In this document: positions 28,126-38,520 of the stretch, in pieces | How the letters are laid out: the number at the start of each line of letters is the position of its first letter | Position numbering within the stretch: position 1 is the stretch's first letter | DNA from: Gammaproteobacteria bacterium | GTDB taxonomy: Bacteria > Pseudomonadota > Gammaproteobacteria > Nitrosococcales > Methylophagaceae | Length of the DNA stretch: 40,842 nt | Direction: 5' to 3' | Assembly (NCBI GenBank): GCA_028598975.1 | Contig: JAQRMU010000058.1 | Coordinates: 1-40,842 of the forward strand | The notes under the pieces: model-generated | Seen by the model: the letters and a program-made list of their open reading frames with translations, nothing else | What the model was told of the DNA's origin: nothing | The model's database searches: none | Translations under genes and position numbers: made by a program

Positions 28126-28239
28126 GTTACTGATGCTTGCTTCATCTTCTAATTCTTAGCTTGTTTGTTTTCAATATATGAACATCAGCCAAGGATCGGG
28201 TAAAATACAACGATTATTCATACCTTAGGGTTATCAACA

Positions 28240-30000
28240 TTGAAAGCTCAGCTAATCACATTGCTTGATCACGTTTTATCCGACTTAATTAATCAAAATA
28301 TCCTCCCTGAAATGGAACGACCTGATATTCAAATTGAGCGAACAAAAGATAAAGCTCATGGTGACTTTGCCTGTAATATCGCCATGATGTTGGCAAGACC
28401 AGCAAAGATGAACCCTCGCCAAATCGCAACACATATTGTTGAAGCATTACCCACTGTTGATTTCATCACTAAAGTAGATATTGCCGGACCAGGATTTATT
28501 AATTTCACCTTGTCATCAGATTCTGCACAAAAAATCGTTAAGGATGTATTGCAATCAGGCTCTAAATTTGGAAAAAGCCAATTAGGTGCTGGAAAAAAAG
28601 TACAAGTTGAATTTGTATCAGCAAACCCAACAGGTCCATTGCATGTTGGCCATGGTCGAGGCGCTGCTTATGGTTCGGTTGTTAGTCAATTATTGATGGA
28701 AGTTGGTTTTGATGTTCATCGTGAATATTATGTGAACGATGCTGGCCGCCAGATGGATATTTTAGCAACCAGTGTGTGGTTACGTTATTTAGCAGCATGT
28801 GGTGAAACCTTTACCTTCCCAAGTAATGGTTATAAAGGCGATTATGTTTTAGATATTGCAACAGCATTGAAAGATAAATATGGTGATAAATTACGCCGAA
28901 CACCTACTGATGTATTTGCCAATGTACCTACCGATGAACCTGATGGTGGTGATAAAGAGCAGCATATTGATGCTTTAATCATCAATGCAAAATCCTTATT
29001 GGGTGAAAGTGATTATCGTAATGTATTTGATTTAGGATTAAATTCAATTATTTCAGGAATCAAGTCTGATCTTGCTGATTTTGGTACTGATTACGACCAG
29101 TGGTTCTCTGAACGTTCATTGATGGAGTCGGGTGATGTTGATAAAGCCATTGAAGCGCTAAAAGCCTCAGATGTTTTATATGAAAAAGAAGGCGCTTGGT
29201 GGTTTAAATCTACCGACTTTGGTGATGAGAAAGACCGTGTTGTGGTTCGAGATAATGGTCAAACAACCTACTTTGCTTCTGATATTGCCTACCACTTAAA
29301 TAAATTTAATCGCGGATTTGATACCGTTATTGATGTATGGGGGAGTGATCATCATGGTTATATCCCACGTGTAAAAGCCTCTCTAACAGCGATGAAACAA
29401 GATGAAAATAGACTAAAAGTCTTATTGGTTCAGTTTGCTATCTTGTACCGAGGTACTGAAAAAGTAGCCATGTCGACACGAAGTGGTCAATTTGTCACCT
29501 TGAAAGCGTTACAAGAAGAAATTGGTAAAGATGCCGCTCGTTTTTTCTATGTTTTACGTGGTGCCGATCAGCATATGGATTTTGATCTTGAATTAGCCAA
29601 GTCCCAAAGTAATGATAATCCCGTTTATTATGTTCAATATGCTCATGCTCGTGTGTGCAGTGTGTTTAGACAATTGAATGAGCGAGGTTTAACGTGGAAT
29701 CAAGCCCAAGGCGAACAAGGTTTAAGCCGGTTAACTGAAGAGCATGAGCAAGCACTGTTTACGGCATTAGCACGTTATCCCGAACTATTGGAGTCAGCGG
29801 CAGTGAACCATACGCCACATCTATTAGCACATTACCTAATGGATTTAGCTCGTGATTTCCATACTTACTACAATGCACATCACTTTATTGTTGATGATGT
29901 TGAATTAAGCCAAGCGCGACTAACGCTTATTTCTGCTGTAAAACAAGTTATTACCAACGGCCTTACCGTGATGGGTGTATCTTCACCGGAGACGATGTAA
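28240..30000 (+). CDS. argS: Arginyl-tRNA synthetase
   Basis: [23 protein letters not shown] (HIGH-type), [14 protein letters not shown]; starts with TTG. Confidence 0.98.
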   Translation: MKAQLITLLDHVLSDLINQNILPEMERPDIQIERTKDKAHGDFACNIAMMLARPAKMNPRQIATHIVEALPTVDFITKVDIAGPGFINFTLSSDSAQKIVKDVLQSGSKFGKSQLGAGKKVQVEFVSANPTGPLHVGHGRGAAYGSVVSQLLMEVGFDVHREYYVNDAGRQMDILATSVWLRYLAACGETFTFPSNGYKGDYVLDIATALKDKYGDKLRRTPTDVFANVPTDEPDGGDKEQHIDALIINAKSLLGESDYRNVFDLGLNSIISGIKSDLADFGTDYDQWFSERSLMESGDVDKAIEALKASDVLYEKEGAWWFKSTDFGDEKDRVVVRDNGQTTYFASDIAYHLNKFNRGFDTVIDVWGSDHHGYIPRVKASLTAMKQDENRLKVLLVQFAILYRGTEKVAMSTRSGQFVTLKALQEEIGKDAARFFYVLRGADQHMDFDLELAKSQSNDNPVYYVQYAHARVCSVFRQLNERGLTWNQAQGEQGLSRLTEEHEQALFTALARYPELLESAAVNHTPHLLAHYLMDLARDFHTYYNAHHFIVDDVELSQARLTLISAVKQVITNGLTVMGVSSPETM

Positions 30001-30558
30001 GTGGCAGCAAGAAAAAATACTCGTAATCAAACTCAACAAAAGTCTCTGCCCTGGGGACCGATGCTAATTAGTTTTTTTGTTGGCCTTTTTGTTATGTTTC
30101 TCGTGCATTTGAATGATAATGTCACACCAGAACAAAGTAGTAATACAGCAGCAAAACCAACGAGTGAAAAAAAATCTAAAGCCGTTGAACCAACCTTTGA
30201 GTTTTATAGTTTATTACCTGAAATGGAAGAAGTCGTTGAAAGACCACAAAAAGCCATTGTTACATCACCAGTTCAGCATAAACTACCTCAGGAAGAAACA
30301 GCAAAGGTGGCTGATAAAACAAAGTATTTACTGCAAGTTGGATCATTTAGAAAATCTTCTGATGCTGATGCGTATAAGGCCAAACTTGCCTTTTTAGGTA
30401 TTGAATCAAAAGTACAAACAGTAACTATTGATAATAAAGATACATGGCACCGTGTTCAGGTTGGTCCAATTATTGGACGAAAAAAGGCGGATGCAATGAA
30501 AAGTCAGTTACGAAAAAATAAAATAGATTCGCTATTAGTACGTGTTAAGCTCGGTTAG
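30001..30558 (+). CDS. SPOR-domain membrane protein (FtsN-like)
   Basis: N-terminal TM segment; C-terminal SPOR domain YLLQVGSFRKSSDADAYKAKLAFLGIESKVQTV...WHRVQVGPI. Confidence 0.88.
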   Translation: MAARKNTRNQTQQKSLPWGPMLISFFVGLFVMFLVHLNDNVTPEQSSNTAAKPTSEKKSKAVEPTFEFYSLLPEMEEVVERPQKAIVTSPVQHKLPQEETAKVADKTKYLLQVGSFRKSSDADAYKAKLAFLGIESKVQTVTIDNKDTWHRVQVGPIIGRKKADAMKSQLRKNKIDSLLVRVKLG

Positions 30559-30680
30559 TTAGCGTATGCTCAGATGTTTGATACCAAAAGGTATTATTAA
30601 GATTTTGAGTTAACGAAAGAAGAGGTAAATCTCTTCAGAATCATGATTTAAATATATTAAGTACGACGAAGGACATTAAG

Positions 30681-31955
30681 ATGACAGAAATGACCGATAC
30701 AGGCGTTTGGCAAGAAGTAGCTAGCCCGTTTTGTGGTATTGCTTCTGATGATTTAAGCATCAAGGTAGAAGGCAATACGGTATCTATTGTTGAAAATGGT
30801 GATGCGGTGACTAAAGCAGGGTTTGAAACACCGATTACTGATTTATCGCCGAGAGTGAATGGTAAAGAGGTTTCCTTATCCGAAGCTGTCAGCCATGTTG
30901 CTGGTTTATTACGATCAAGTAAACAGCCTGTTATCGGTGGTTTGGCAACTGATTTAAATGGTGTTCGTTCAGCGATGGCTTTGGCAGATAAATCACGTGC
31001 AACAGTTGATAGTATGGACTCAGATGCGGCATTTCGTAACTTATTAGTGTTACAAGATACTGGCTGGATGATGACCACGCTTACTGAAGTTCGTAACCGA
31101 GTTGATGTGTTGTTGGTAGTGGGTAGTGATATAGAAGTTGATTATCCTCGTTTTTATGAGCGTATGCTGTGGAACAAGGAAAGTATGTTCGATCAGGAAA
31201 TTGAGTCACGCCAAGTGATTTATTTGGGTAAAACACCTTCTGGTGATGCCTCAACGTCACCGAAAGGAAAAAAAGCACACGTATTAGCCTGTGATAATGA
31301 AGACTTACCAGAAGTGATGTCGGTATTGCGTGCCTTGGTCAATGGTAAAGCCGTTCAGGCAGAGCAAGTAGGTGGTTTGGCTGTATCAGATTTAGCAGAT
31401 TTAGCAGAAACACTGAAACAAGCAAAATATTCAGTAGTGACATGGTCAGCAGGTAGTCTTGATATGGAACATGCTGAAGCAACGGTTCAAATGGCGTGTG
31501 AAATGGTTAAAGAGCTTAATGCTGATACACGTAGTAACTGTTTAGCTTTAGGCGGTAAGGAAGGCAGCACGACAGTTTATAACGTGTCCTCATGGCAGGC
31601 TGGTTACCCAATGCGAACTAACTTTAGCCGTGGCTATCCAGATTACGATCCGTATTTGTCGGATAGCAAACGGATGTTGGCAAATGATGAAGTGGATGTA
31701 TTGTTATGGGTGTCGAGCTTTAATGTTAAACGAACACCACCAGAATCAAATGCTACGACAGTAGTGATAGGTCGTTCAGGAATGACTTTTGAGCAAGAGC
31801 CAGACGTATTTATTCCTGTTGGTGTGCCGGGTATTGATCATGCTGGTCGTGCTTTCCGTGGTGATAGCTCGGTCGCAGTACCATTAAGAAAATTACGTGA
31901 CAGTGGTTTGCCAAGCACATTTGATGTGCTGACAGCCGTTGAAAAATTGGTTTAA
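30681..31955 (+). CDS. fhcB: Formyltransferase/hydrolase complex subunit B (FwdB/FhcB-like)
   Basis: VASPFCGIASDDLSIKVEGN; SSWQAGYPMRTNFSRGYPDYDPY; first gene of the fhcBADC cluster. Confidence 0.92.
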   Translation: MTEMTDTGVWQEVASPFCGIASDDLSIKVEGNTVSIVENGDAVTKAGFETPITDLSPRVNGKEVSLSEAVSHVAGLLRSSKQPVIGGLATDLNGVRSAMALADKSRATVDSMDSDAAFRNLLVLQDTGWMMTTLTEVRNRVDVLLVVGSDIEVDYPRFYERMLWNKESMFDQEIESRQVIYLGKTPSGDASTSPKGKKAHVLACDNEDLPEVMSVLRALVNGKAVQAEQVGGLAVSDLADLAETLKQAKYSVVTWSAGSLDMEHAEATVQMACEMVKELNADTRSNCLALGGKEGSTTVYNVSSWQAGYPMRTNFSRGYPDYDPYLSDSKRMLANDEVDVLLWVSSFNVKRTPPESNATTVVIGRSGMTFEQEPDVFIPVGVPGIDHAGRAFRGDSSVAVPLRKLRDSGLPSTFDVLTAVEKLV

Positions 31956-31972
31956 TAGGGGTCGAATAAAAG

Positions 31973-33640
31973 ATGTTAACTAAATTAACAGGCGGTAGAG
32001 TTTACGATCCAGCCAATAGTATCAATAATGAAGTCAAAGATATTTATATCCGTGATGGTCGCATTGTAAGAGCGCCAAGTGACGGACAGTTTGATGAAGA
32101 AATTGATGTGCGTGGCAAAGTTGTTATGGCGGGTGCGATAGATATGCACACCCATATTGGTGGCGGTAAAGTTAATATAGCTAGAACGATGCTACCGGAA
32201 GATCATGCAGCAGATGTGGTTGCTAGAACAGAGTTAATGAGAAGTGGTTGTGGTCATGCTGCACCAAGTACATTAACAGCGGGTTATCGCTATGCAGAGA
32301 TGGGTTATACAGCGGGTTTTGAACCTGCGATATTGCCAATTAATGCCCGCCAAGCACATATGGAAATGGGTGATACACCGATCATCGATAAAGGTGGTTA
32401 TGTCATGTTGGGTAGTGATGATTTCCTACTTCGTATGATGGCCTCAAATGGTGATCAAGAAGCAATTAATAACTATGTTGCTTGGACAATGACTCATAGC
32501 CAAGCAATTGGGGTTAAAGTGGTTAACCCGGGTGGCATCAATGCCTTTAAGTTTAACCAACGTAAACTTGATTTAGATGAGAAAAACCAATTTTATGGTG
32601 TGACACCTCGTGATATTTTATTAAGACTTGCTCAAGCCGTGAAAGAGCTGGGTGTGCCTCATCCACTTCATGTTCATGGGTGTAACTTAGGTGTGCCGGG
32701 TAATCTAGATACTACGATTGATACAATGGAAGGCATTAACGGCCTGCCAATGCATATGACGCATATTCAGTTCCATAGTTATGGTACGGAAGGTGACTTT
32801 AAGTTCTCTTCAGGTTCAGCACAAATTGCCGAAGTGATTAATAAGCATAAAAATATCACTGCTGATGTGGGCCAGATTTTATTTGGTCAAACAGTAACAG
32901 CATCAGGTGATGCGATGCGCCAGTTTTCTGCAACACCACATGCTCACCCTAATAAATGGGTGTGTATGGATATTGAGTGTGATGCAGGTTGTGGTGTGGT
33001 GCCATTTAAGTACAAAGATCAAAGTTATGTAAATGCATTGCAGTGGATGATTGGTTTAGAGACTTTCTTAATGGTTGATGATCCTTGGCGAGTATTCTTA
33101 ACAACGGATCATCCAAATGGTGCACCATTCACGAGTTATCCACATCTGATTAGACTGTTAATGGATAAAACATTCCGCGATGATATTTTGTCTACCTTGC
33201 ATCCAGAGGCTCAAAAAGCGAGCCATTTGGCATCATTAGAACGCGAATATTCACTGTATGAAATCGCGATTATGACACGTGCAGGGGCGGCTAAATTAGT
33301 CGGTCTTGCTGATCGCGGTCACCTAAGTGTAGGTGGTGCGGCAGATATTACTATTTATACCGATGATGCAGATCGTGAAAAGATGTTTAGTAAACCTGAT
33401 TATGTGTTCAAAGACGGCACAATGGTGGTGAAAGACGGTGAACTGATCGAGGTGACATGGGGTACAACGCATGTGGTTAAACCAGAATATGACAACAGTA
33501 TTGAGAAGGCATTAAAACCTTACTTTGATAAGTACCACACTCAGAAAATGGGTAACTTCAAAATGAGTGATGATGAAATTGTTGATGATGGTCGAGGTAG
33601 TCTAACCGTGCAGCCTTTACATGCAGGAGGCAAGATATGA
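31973..33640 (+). CDS. fhcA: Formyltransferase/hydrolase complex subunit A (amidohydrolase, FwdA/FhcA)
   Basis: GAIDMHTHIGGGKVNIARTMLPEDH; PHPLHVHGCNLGVPGN; TTDHPNGAPFTSYPHLIRLLMD. Confidence 0.95.
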   Translation: MLTKLTGGRVYDPANSINNEVKDIYIRDGRIVRAPSDGQFDEEIDVRGKVVMAGAIDMHTHIGGGKVNIARTMLPEDHAADVVARTELMRSGCGHAAPSTLTAGYRYAEMGYTAGFEPAILPINARQAHMEMGDTPIIDKGGYVMLGSDDFLLRMMASNGDQEAINNYVAWTMTHSQAIGVKVVNPGGINAFKFNQRKLDLDEKNQFYGVTPRDILLRLAQAVKELGVPHPLHVHGCNLGVPGNLDTTIDTMEGINGLPMHMTHIQFHSYGTEGDFKFSSGSAQIAEVINKHKNITADVGQILFGQTVTASGDAMRQFSATPHAHPNKWVCMDIECDAGCGVVPFKYKDQSYVNALQWMIGLETFLMVDDPWRVFLTTDHPNGAPFTSYPHLIRLLMDKTFRDDILSTLHPEAQKASHLASLEREYSLYEIAIMTRAGAAKLVGLADRGHLSVGGAADITIYTDDADREKMFSKPDYVFKDGTMVVKDGELIEVTWGTTHVVKPEYDNSIEKALKPYFDKYHTQKMGNFKMSDDEIVDDGRGSLTVQPLHAGGKI

Positions 33641-34533
33641 TTATTAACGGCGTAACAATTGATGAAACGTTCGCAGAAGCCTTTCCAATGAAAGGAACAC
33701 GTTTAATCATCACTGCACTCAATGCAAAATGGGCAATGATTTCAGCACAAGCTTTTACAGGGTTTGCAACATCGGTGATTGCCTGTGGTTGTGAAGCAGG
33801 CATTGAGCGTGAACTTGATCCAAGTGAAACACCTGATGGTCGACCTGGTGTATCAATCTTAATCTTTGCTATGGGTGGCAAAGGTTTAGCAAAACAAGTT
33901 GAAACTCGTGCTGGTCAGTGTGTACTTACTTCTCCTACGTCAGCTTTGTTTTCAGGGTTGGACAGTGAAACTGAAATGGCGTTAGGTCAAAACTTACGTT
34001 ACTTTGGTGATGGCTTTCAGATTTCAAAAATGATTGATGGCAAACGTTATTGGCGTGTGCCGGTGATGGATGGTGAGTTCTTAACACAAGAAAAAACAGG
34101 TGTTCAGGCATCAGTGGGTGGTGGTAACTTCTTAGTATTAGCTGAGTCGCAAGCCCAAGCATTAGCAGCCTGTGAAGCTGCAATTGAAGAAATGAAAAAG
34201 ATACCCAATGTCATCATGCCATTCCCGGGTGGTGTGGTACGCTCTGGTTCAAAAGTGGGCTCTAAATTTAAAGCCTTAAATGCCTCAACTAATGATGCGT
34301 TTTGTCCAACTTTAAAAGGCCAAACAAAAAGTGATTTATCACCCGAAGTTGAGTCGGTGATGGAAATTGTAATTGATGGTTTGACTAAAGAAGATATCGA
34401 TAAGGCGATGCGAGTAGGCATTCAAGCAGTTTGTGATTTAGGTGTTGAAAATGGCATCCGTCGAATTAGTGCGGGTAACTATGGCGGTAAGCTTGGTCCT
34501 TTCCACTTCCATTTGCAGGAGATTATGGCATGA
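33637..34533 (+). CDS. fhcD: Formylmethanofuran--H4MPT N-formyltransferase (FhcD/Ftr)
   Basis: GVTIDETFAEAFPMKGTRLIITA; PFPGGVVRSGSKVGSKFKALNASTNDAFCPTL. Confidence 0.95.
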   Translation: MIINGVTIDETFAEAFPMKGTRLIITALNAKWAMISAQAFTGFATSVIACGCEAGIERELDPSETPDGRPGVSILIFAMGGKGLAKQVETRAGQCVLTSPTSALFSGLDSETEMALGQNLRYFGDGFQISKMIDGKRYWRVPVMDGEFLTQEKTGVQASVGGGNFLVLAESQAQALAACEAAIEEMKKIPNVIMPFPGGVVRSGSKVGSKFKALNASTNDAFCPTLKGQTKSDLSPEVESVMEIVIDGLTKEDIDKAMRVGIQAVCDLGVENGIRRISAGNYGGKLGPFHFHLQEIMA

Positions 34534-35345
34534 GTTCTTTAATTTTTACGCTTAAATCTGCACCTGCACAACGTATTGATTGTTCTCCACTGACATCAGA
34601 TTTGCTGGCAGATAAAGTGGTATCTGATATTGCGGCGATTGAATTAGTGATTGGCAATGGAACGGAGCGTGTAGATAGCTTATTTGAAGTTTCTGGTGAT
34701 GATGTTACAGATATTAAATTTGTAAACAGTACGGATAAACTCGATTTCATTGGTAGAAACATGACATCAGGCACTATTAACGTTGAAGGCAATGTCGGCG
34801 GCTATTTAGGTTTGTTCTTAGATGGCGGTGAGATTGAGGTAAACGGCAATACGGGTGTTTATACTGCCTGTGAAATGAAGTCAGGCCAGATCAAAGTTAA
34901 TGGCAATGCTGGCGACTTTGTCGGTGGTGCTCGTCCAGGTTATAAAAATGGTATGACAGGTGGCACGGTGATTATTACAGGTAACTCGGGTGATAGGACT
35001 GGTGATCACATGCGTCGAGGCATGATCTTGATTGAAGGTGATGCGGGTGATTACTGTGCGGGTCGCATGATCTCAGGTACGATTGCTGTATTAGGGGATG
35101 TCGGTGCCCATTTAGGCTATGGCATGAAGCGTGGCACAGTATTATTAACTCAAACACCATCAAAAGGGCTGGGTGCTAATTTTAATGATTGTGGCTCACA
35201 TACTCTGGCATTTTTACCGCTATTGTTTAACTCTTTCAAGAAGTTAGATAGCACGTTTTCGAGTGTCGAATCATTTTCACGAGTACAACGCTATGCTGGT
35301 GATCTAGGTGGCATTGGTATGGGTGAGATTTTAGTTAAGATTTAA
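34530..35345 (+). CDS. fhcC: Formyltransferase/hydrolase complex subunit C (FwdC/FhcC)
   Basis: Repeated GNxGxxxGxxMxxGxIxVxGxxG beta-helix turns, GARPGYKNGMTGGTVIITGNSGDRTGDHMRRGMI. Confidence 0.95.
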   Translation: MSSLIFTLKSAPAQRIDCSPLTSDLLADKVVSDIAAIELVIGNGTERVDSLFEVSGDDVTDIKFVNSTDKLDFIGRNMTSGTINVEGNVGGYLGLFLDGGEIEVNGNTGVYTACEMKSGQIKVNGNAGDFVGGARPGYKNGMTGGTVIITGNSGDRTGDHMRRGMILIEGDAGDYCAGRMISGTIAVLGDVGAHLGYGMKRGTVLLTQTPSKGLGANFNDCGSHTLAFLPLLFNSFKKLDSTFSSVESFSRVQRYAGDLGGIGMGEILVKI

Positions 35346-35354
35346 AGCCTCCTT

Positions 35355-35434
35355 CGTCATCCACGCGAACGCGGGGATCCATGGGCAGTGTAAATATCCA
35401 CTATCGTTGGATCCCTGTATTCTCAGGAATGATG
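35355..35434. repeat. GTCAT-type palindromic repeat, left of the GIY-YIG gene
   Basis: cgtcatccacgcgaacgcggggatccatgg...gttggatccctgtattctcaggaatgatg. Confidence 0.75.
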
Positions 35435-35464
35435 GAAGGGGTTCAAATATTGGGATAATTACGG

Positions 35465-35753
35465 ATGAAATACCCCTGTGTTTACATGCTGGCAAGCAAA
35501 AAGAACGGAACATTATATAATTGGTGTGACCTCTAATCTTGTTAAACGGATTTGGCAACACAAGAATAATGAAGTTGCAGGTTTTACTAAAAAATACAAA
35601 GTTCATAACCTAGTTTGGTATGAGGTTTGTGCAGAAATGGGTTCAGCCATCACACGAGAGAAGCAGTTAAAAAAGTGGAAACGTGATTGGAAAATAGAAT
35701 TAATAGAAGCAAACAATTCTGCTTGGGAAGATTTGTATCCGAGTATTTGTTGA
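35465..35753 (+). pseudogene. Small GIY-YIG domain nuclease, frameshifted
   Basis: From ATG 35465: MKYPCVYMLASKKNGTLY, then a 1-nt frameshift near 35516-35521, then (Y)IGVTSNLVKRIWQHKNNEVAGFTKKYKVHNLVWYEVCAEMGSAITREKQLKKWKRDWKIELI in another frame. Confidence 0.85.
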
Positions 35754-35790
35754 TGAATTAGGTTTTTATATCTACTAAGGGTGAGGAAAT

Positions 35791-35939
35791 CGTCATTCCC
35801 ATGAAAATGGGAATCCAGAAAGCCTATAAATATTGATAAGACTATGTAGAAAAAGTTGTCCGCTGATGAAAGGTATATTTTAAAGCAGGTTTGATATACT
35901 TGGTTCAATCGTTGGATTCCCGCATTCGCGAGAATGACG
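35791..35939. repeat. GTCAT-type palindromic repeat, long variant, right of the GIY-YIG gene
   Basis: cgtcattcccatgaaaatgggaatcca...tggattcccgcattcgcgagaatgacg, with about 96 bp between the arms. Confidence 0.8.
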
Positions 35940-35961
35940 TTATATATGAAGGTGATTACTC

Positions 35962-36972
35962 ATGTCAGATATAGGTAAGTCGATTACTCAGTTTATTATC
36001 GAACAACAACGTGCTCATTCACAATCAACGGGTGAGTTTTCGGAGTTGATGAATGATATTGTCAGTGCCTGTAAAAAGATCTCACACTTAGTAAACCGTA
36101 GCGGCATTATTGGATTAGGCGGTGCTGCTGAATCTGAAAATGTGCAAGGCGAAGTTCAGAAAAAACTCGATATCATTACCAATGATGTGATGGTTGATCA
36201 CCTTAATTGGACAGGTCATTTGGCAGCAATGGCATCAGAGGAAATTGAAGAAATCATTCAAATTCCTGACAATATGCCAAAAGGTAAGTACTTGATTGCT
36301 TTTGATCCCCTAGATGGATCATCAAATATTGATATCAACCTATCTGTAGGCACAATATTTTCCATTTTACGTTGTCCAGACGGTGTGACCAAGCCAACCG
36401 TTGAAGACTTTATGCAAAAAGGCACCGAGCAAGTTTGTGCAGGTTTTTGTGTTTATGGTCCAACAACAATGATGATTATCACTACAGGTAATGGTGTTAA
36501 TGGCTTTACGCTTGATCGTGATGTCGGTGAGTTTATTCTGACTCATCCTAATATGACTATTCCAGAAGATACCGCTGAATTTGCTATTAATATGTCGAAT
36601 CAACGTTTTTGGGAAGAGCCTGTACAGCGCTATGTTGAAGAATGTATCCAAGGTGTTGATGGTGGTCGTGAGAAAAACTTTAATATGCGTTGGGTAGCAT
36701 CAATGGTGGCCGAAGTGTATCGCGTGCTGACACGTGGCGGCATCTTTATGTATCCCATTGATAATAAACCAACGACTAAGGGTGGAAAATTACGCCTTAT
36801 GTACGAAGCAAGCCCAATGAGCTTTATTGTTGAGCAAGCAGGTGGACTAAGTTCAACAGGTTATGAACGAATTATGGATATTCAAGCCCATGATATTCAT
36901 CAGCGTGTTCCTGTCATCTTAGGCTCTAAAAATGAAGTTGAACGTATTGTTTCCTATCATCAGAAGAAGTAA
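35962..36972 (+). CDS. fbp: Fructose-1,6-bisphosphatase class I
   Basis: YLIAFDPLDGSSNIDINLSVGTIFSI; GGKLRLMYEASPMSFIVEQAGG. Confidence 0.97.
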   Translation: MSDIGKSITQFIIEQQRAHSQSTGEFSELMNDIVSACKKISHLVNRSGIIGLGGAAESENVQGEVQKKLDIITNDVMVDHLNWTGHLAAMASEEIEEIIQIPDNMPKGKYLIAFDPLDGSSNIDINLSVGTIFSILRCPDGVTKPTVEDFMQKGTEQVCAGFCVYGPTTMMIITTGNGVNGFTLDRDVGEFILTHPNMTIPEDTAEFAINMSNQRFWEEPVQRYVEECIQGVDGGREKNFNMRWVASMVAEVYRVLTRGGIFMYPIDNKPTTKGGKLRLMYEASPMSFIVEQAGGLSSTGYERIMDIQAHDIHQRVPVILGSKNEVERIVSYHQKK

Positions 36973-37030
36973 GTCATACCCACGACAATGTGAGTGTGAG
37001 AAGTAATAGTGTTGAGTGGGTTAACAATCA

Positions 37031-38284
37031 TTGCGATATAGTTCAACACACTATGATGTCATCATCATTGGTGCCGGTGCCTCTGGGTTGCTGTGTGCCT
37101 TTACGGCTGCCCAGCGAGGCCGACGTGTTTTGGTGATTGAAAAAGCCAATAAAGTAGGTAAAAAAATCCTGATGTCGGGAGGTGGAAAATGTAATTTCAC
37201 CAATCATATAGTCGAAGCTGAACACTTTATTTCTGAAAACACACATTTTTGTAAAGCCGCGTTAAAACGCTATAGCCAATGGGATTTTATTGCCATGGTT
37301 GAGCGTCATGGTATTGAAGTCGAAGAGCGAAAGCATAGCCAACAGTTTTGCAAAAACTCAGCAAAAGAAATTTTAACCATGCTACTGGATGAGTGTAGTC
37401 AAGCAGGCGTTGAAATAAAAACACATTGTGAGATTAACAAAGTTGAGACCTTAGAGTTAAAGGGGCACTCAGATAAATACCAACATGACGATGCCCGAAG
37501 CCAATACCAGATTTCAGTTACACACGATCACTCAGTACATAAACTAGAATGCCACTCACTGGTTGTTGCAACAGGCGCATTATCAATTCCTTCATTAGGA
37601 GGTAGTGGGATTGGTTATGAGATTGCGAAGCAATTCAATTTGGCACTTACGGATCGGCGAGCAGGCTTAGTTCCCTTTATGTTTAGTGATGGTGTTAAGG
37701 CTATTTGTGAGCGATTATCGGGTTTAGCATTGGAAGTTGATCTCAGTTGTAATGGCCAGACGTTTACCGAAAACCTTTTATTCACCCACCGAGGAATAAG
37801 TGGCCCTGTTGTATTGCAAACCTCTAACTATTGGAAACAAGGCGATGAAATAAGTATAAATTTACTGCCTTATCTTGATGTTGCTAAATGGCTTGTTGAA
37901 GCCAAAAAGAAACAAGGGAAATTATTATTAAGAACGCTATTAACTAAAAAGCTAGCAAAAGCCTTAGTGAGTGAATTACAAACATTATGGTGGTCAAACA
38001 CTGCTGATAGTCCTTTAGCTGAGTACAGCGATAAACAATTAATGGTGATTGGTGATGCTATTAATAACTGGATTGTGAAACCCTCAGCAACAGAAGGATA
38101 TCGTACTGCTGAAGTAACATTAGGCGGTGTTGATACGGGTGGTATTAGCTCAAAAACCATGGAAGCGAAGCAGCAAGCAGGCTTATATTTTACGGGTGAA
38201 GTGCTTGATGTAACGGGTCATTTAGGTGGTTATAATTTTCAATGGGCATGGTCATCAGGTTATAGCGCGGGTTTAGCAGTTTAA
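37031..38284 (+). CDS. HI0933/BaiN-type NAD(P)/FAD-dependent oxidoreductase
   Basis: DVIIIGAGASGLLCAFTAAQRGRRVLVIEKANKVGKKILMSGGGKCNFTN; GEVLDVTGHLGGYNFQWAWSSG; starts with TTG. Confidence 0.93.
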   Translation: MRYSSTHYDVIIIGAGASGLLCAFTAAQRGRRVLVIEKANKVGKKILMSGGGKCNFTNHIVEAEHFISENTHFCKAALKRYSQWDFIAMVERHGIEVEERKHSQQFCKNSAKEILTMLLDECSQAGVEIKTHCEINKVETLELKGHSDKYQHDDARSQYQISVTHDHSVHKLECHSLVVATGALSIPSLGGSGIGYEIAKQFNLALTDRRAGLVPFMFSDGVKAICERLSGLALEVDLSCNGQTFTENLLFTHRGISGPVVLQTSNYWKQGDEISINLLPYLDVAKWLVEAKKKQGKLLLRTLLTKKLAKALVSELQTLWWSNTADSPLAEYSDKQLMVIGDAINNWIVKPSATEGYRTAEVTLGGVDTGGISSKTMEAKQQAGLYFTGEVLDVTGHLGGYNFQWAWSSGYSAGLAV

Positions 38285-38520
38285 GGAAATCGGTATGTAT
38301 AACACTGTATGGCGACGTTATGCCTTTTTAGGGTTCTCATTTGTTGGCATGACAAAATTGACAGTGCTAAGTCGCCTTGCCGTATAAATTAATGTGCTAA
38401 CAGAGTCTCTTGGAAAGTAGGATAGAGATAGCTGATATAATAGTCAGTTATTACTTCCTTTTATCTCGACCGAATCATTATTTTCGCTGTCGATAAATCA
38501 CCGTTAATTGAGACTACACT

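Noticed and set aside
30581-30640. Small hairpins ataccaaaaggtat and gaagaggtaaatctcttc before fhcB
   Set aside because: Short stems without a solid U-tract; could be a weak terminator or 5'UTR hairpin but not supportable alone.
33136-33144. A further perfect ttatccaca in fhcA
   Set aside because: Single site inside a coding sequence with no neighbouring boxes; compatible with chance and codon usage.
35331-35908. Minus-strand ORFs 35331-35606 and 35603-35908
   Set aside because: They contain translated repeat peptides (CPWIPAFAWMT, LDSHFHGNDDF) and run antisense to the GIY-YIG gene; not credible genes.
38294-38387. 30-aa ORF MYNTVWRRYAFLGFSFVGMTKLTVLSRLAV and weak inverted repeats after the flavoprotein gene
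   Set aside because: Too short, no ribosome-binding evidence; may be a degenerate repeat but the match is too weak to claim.
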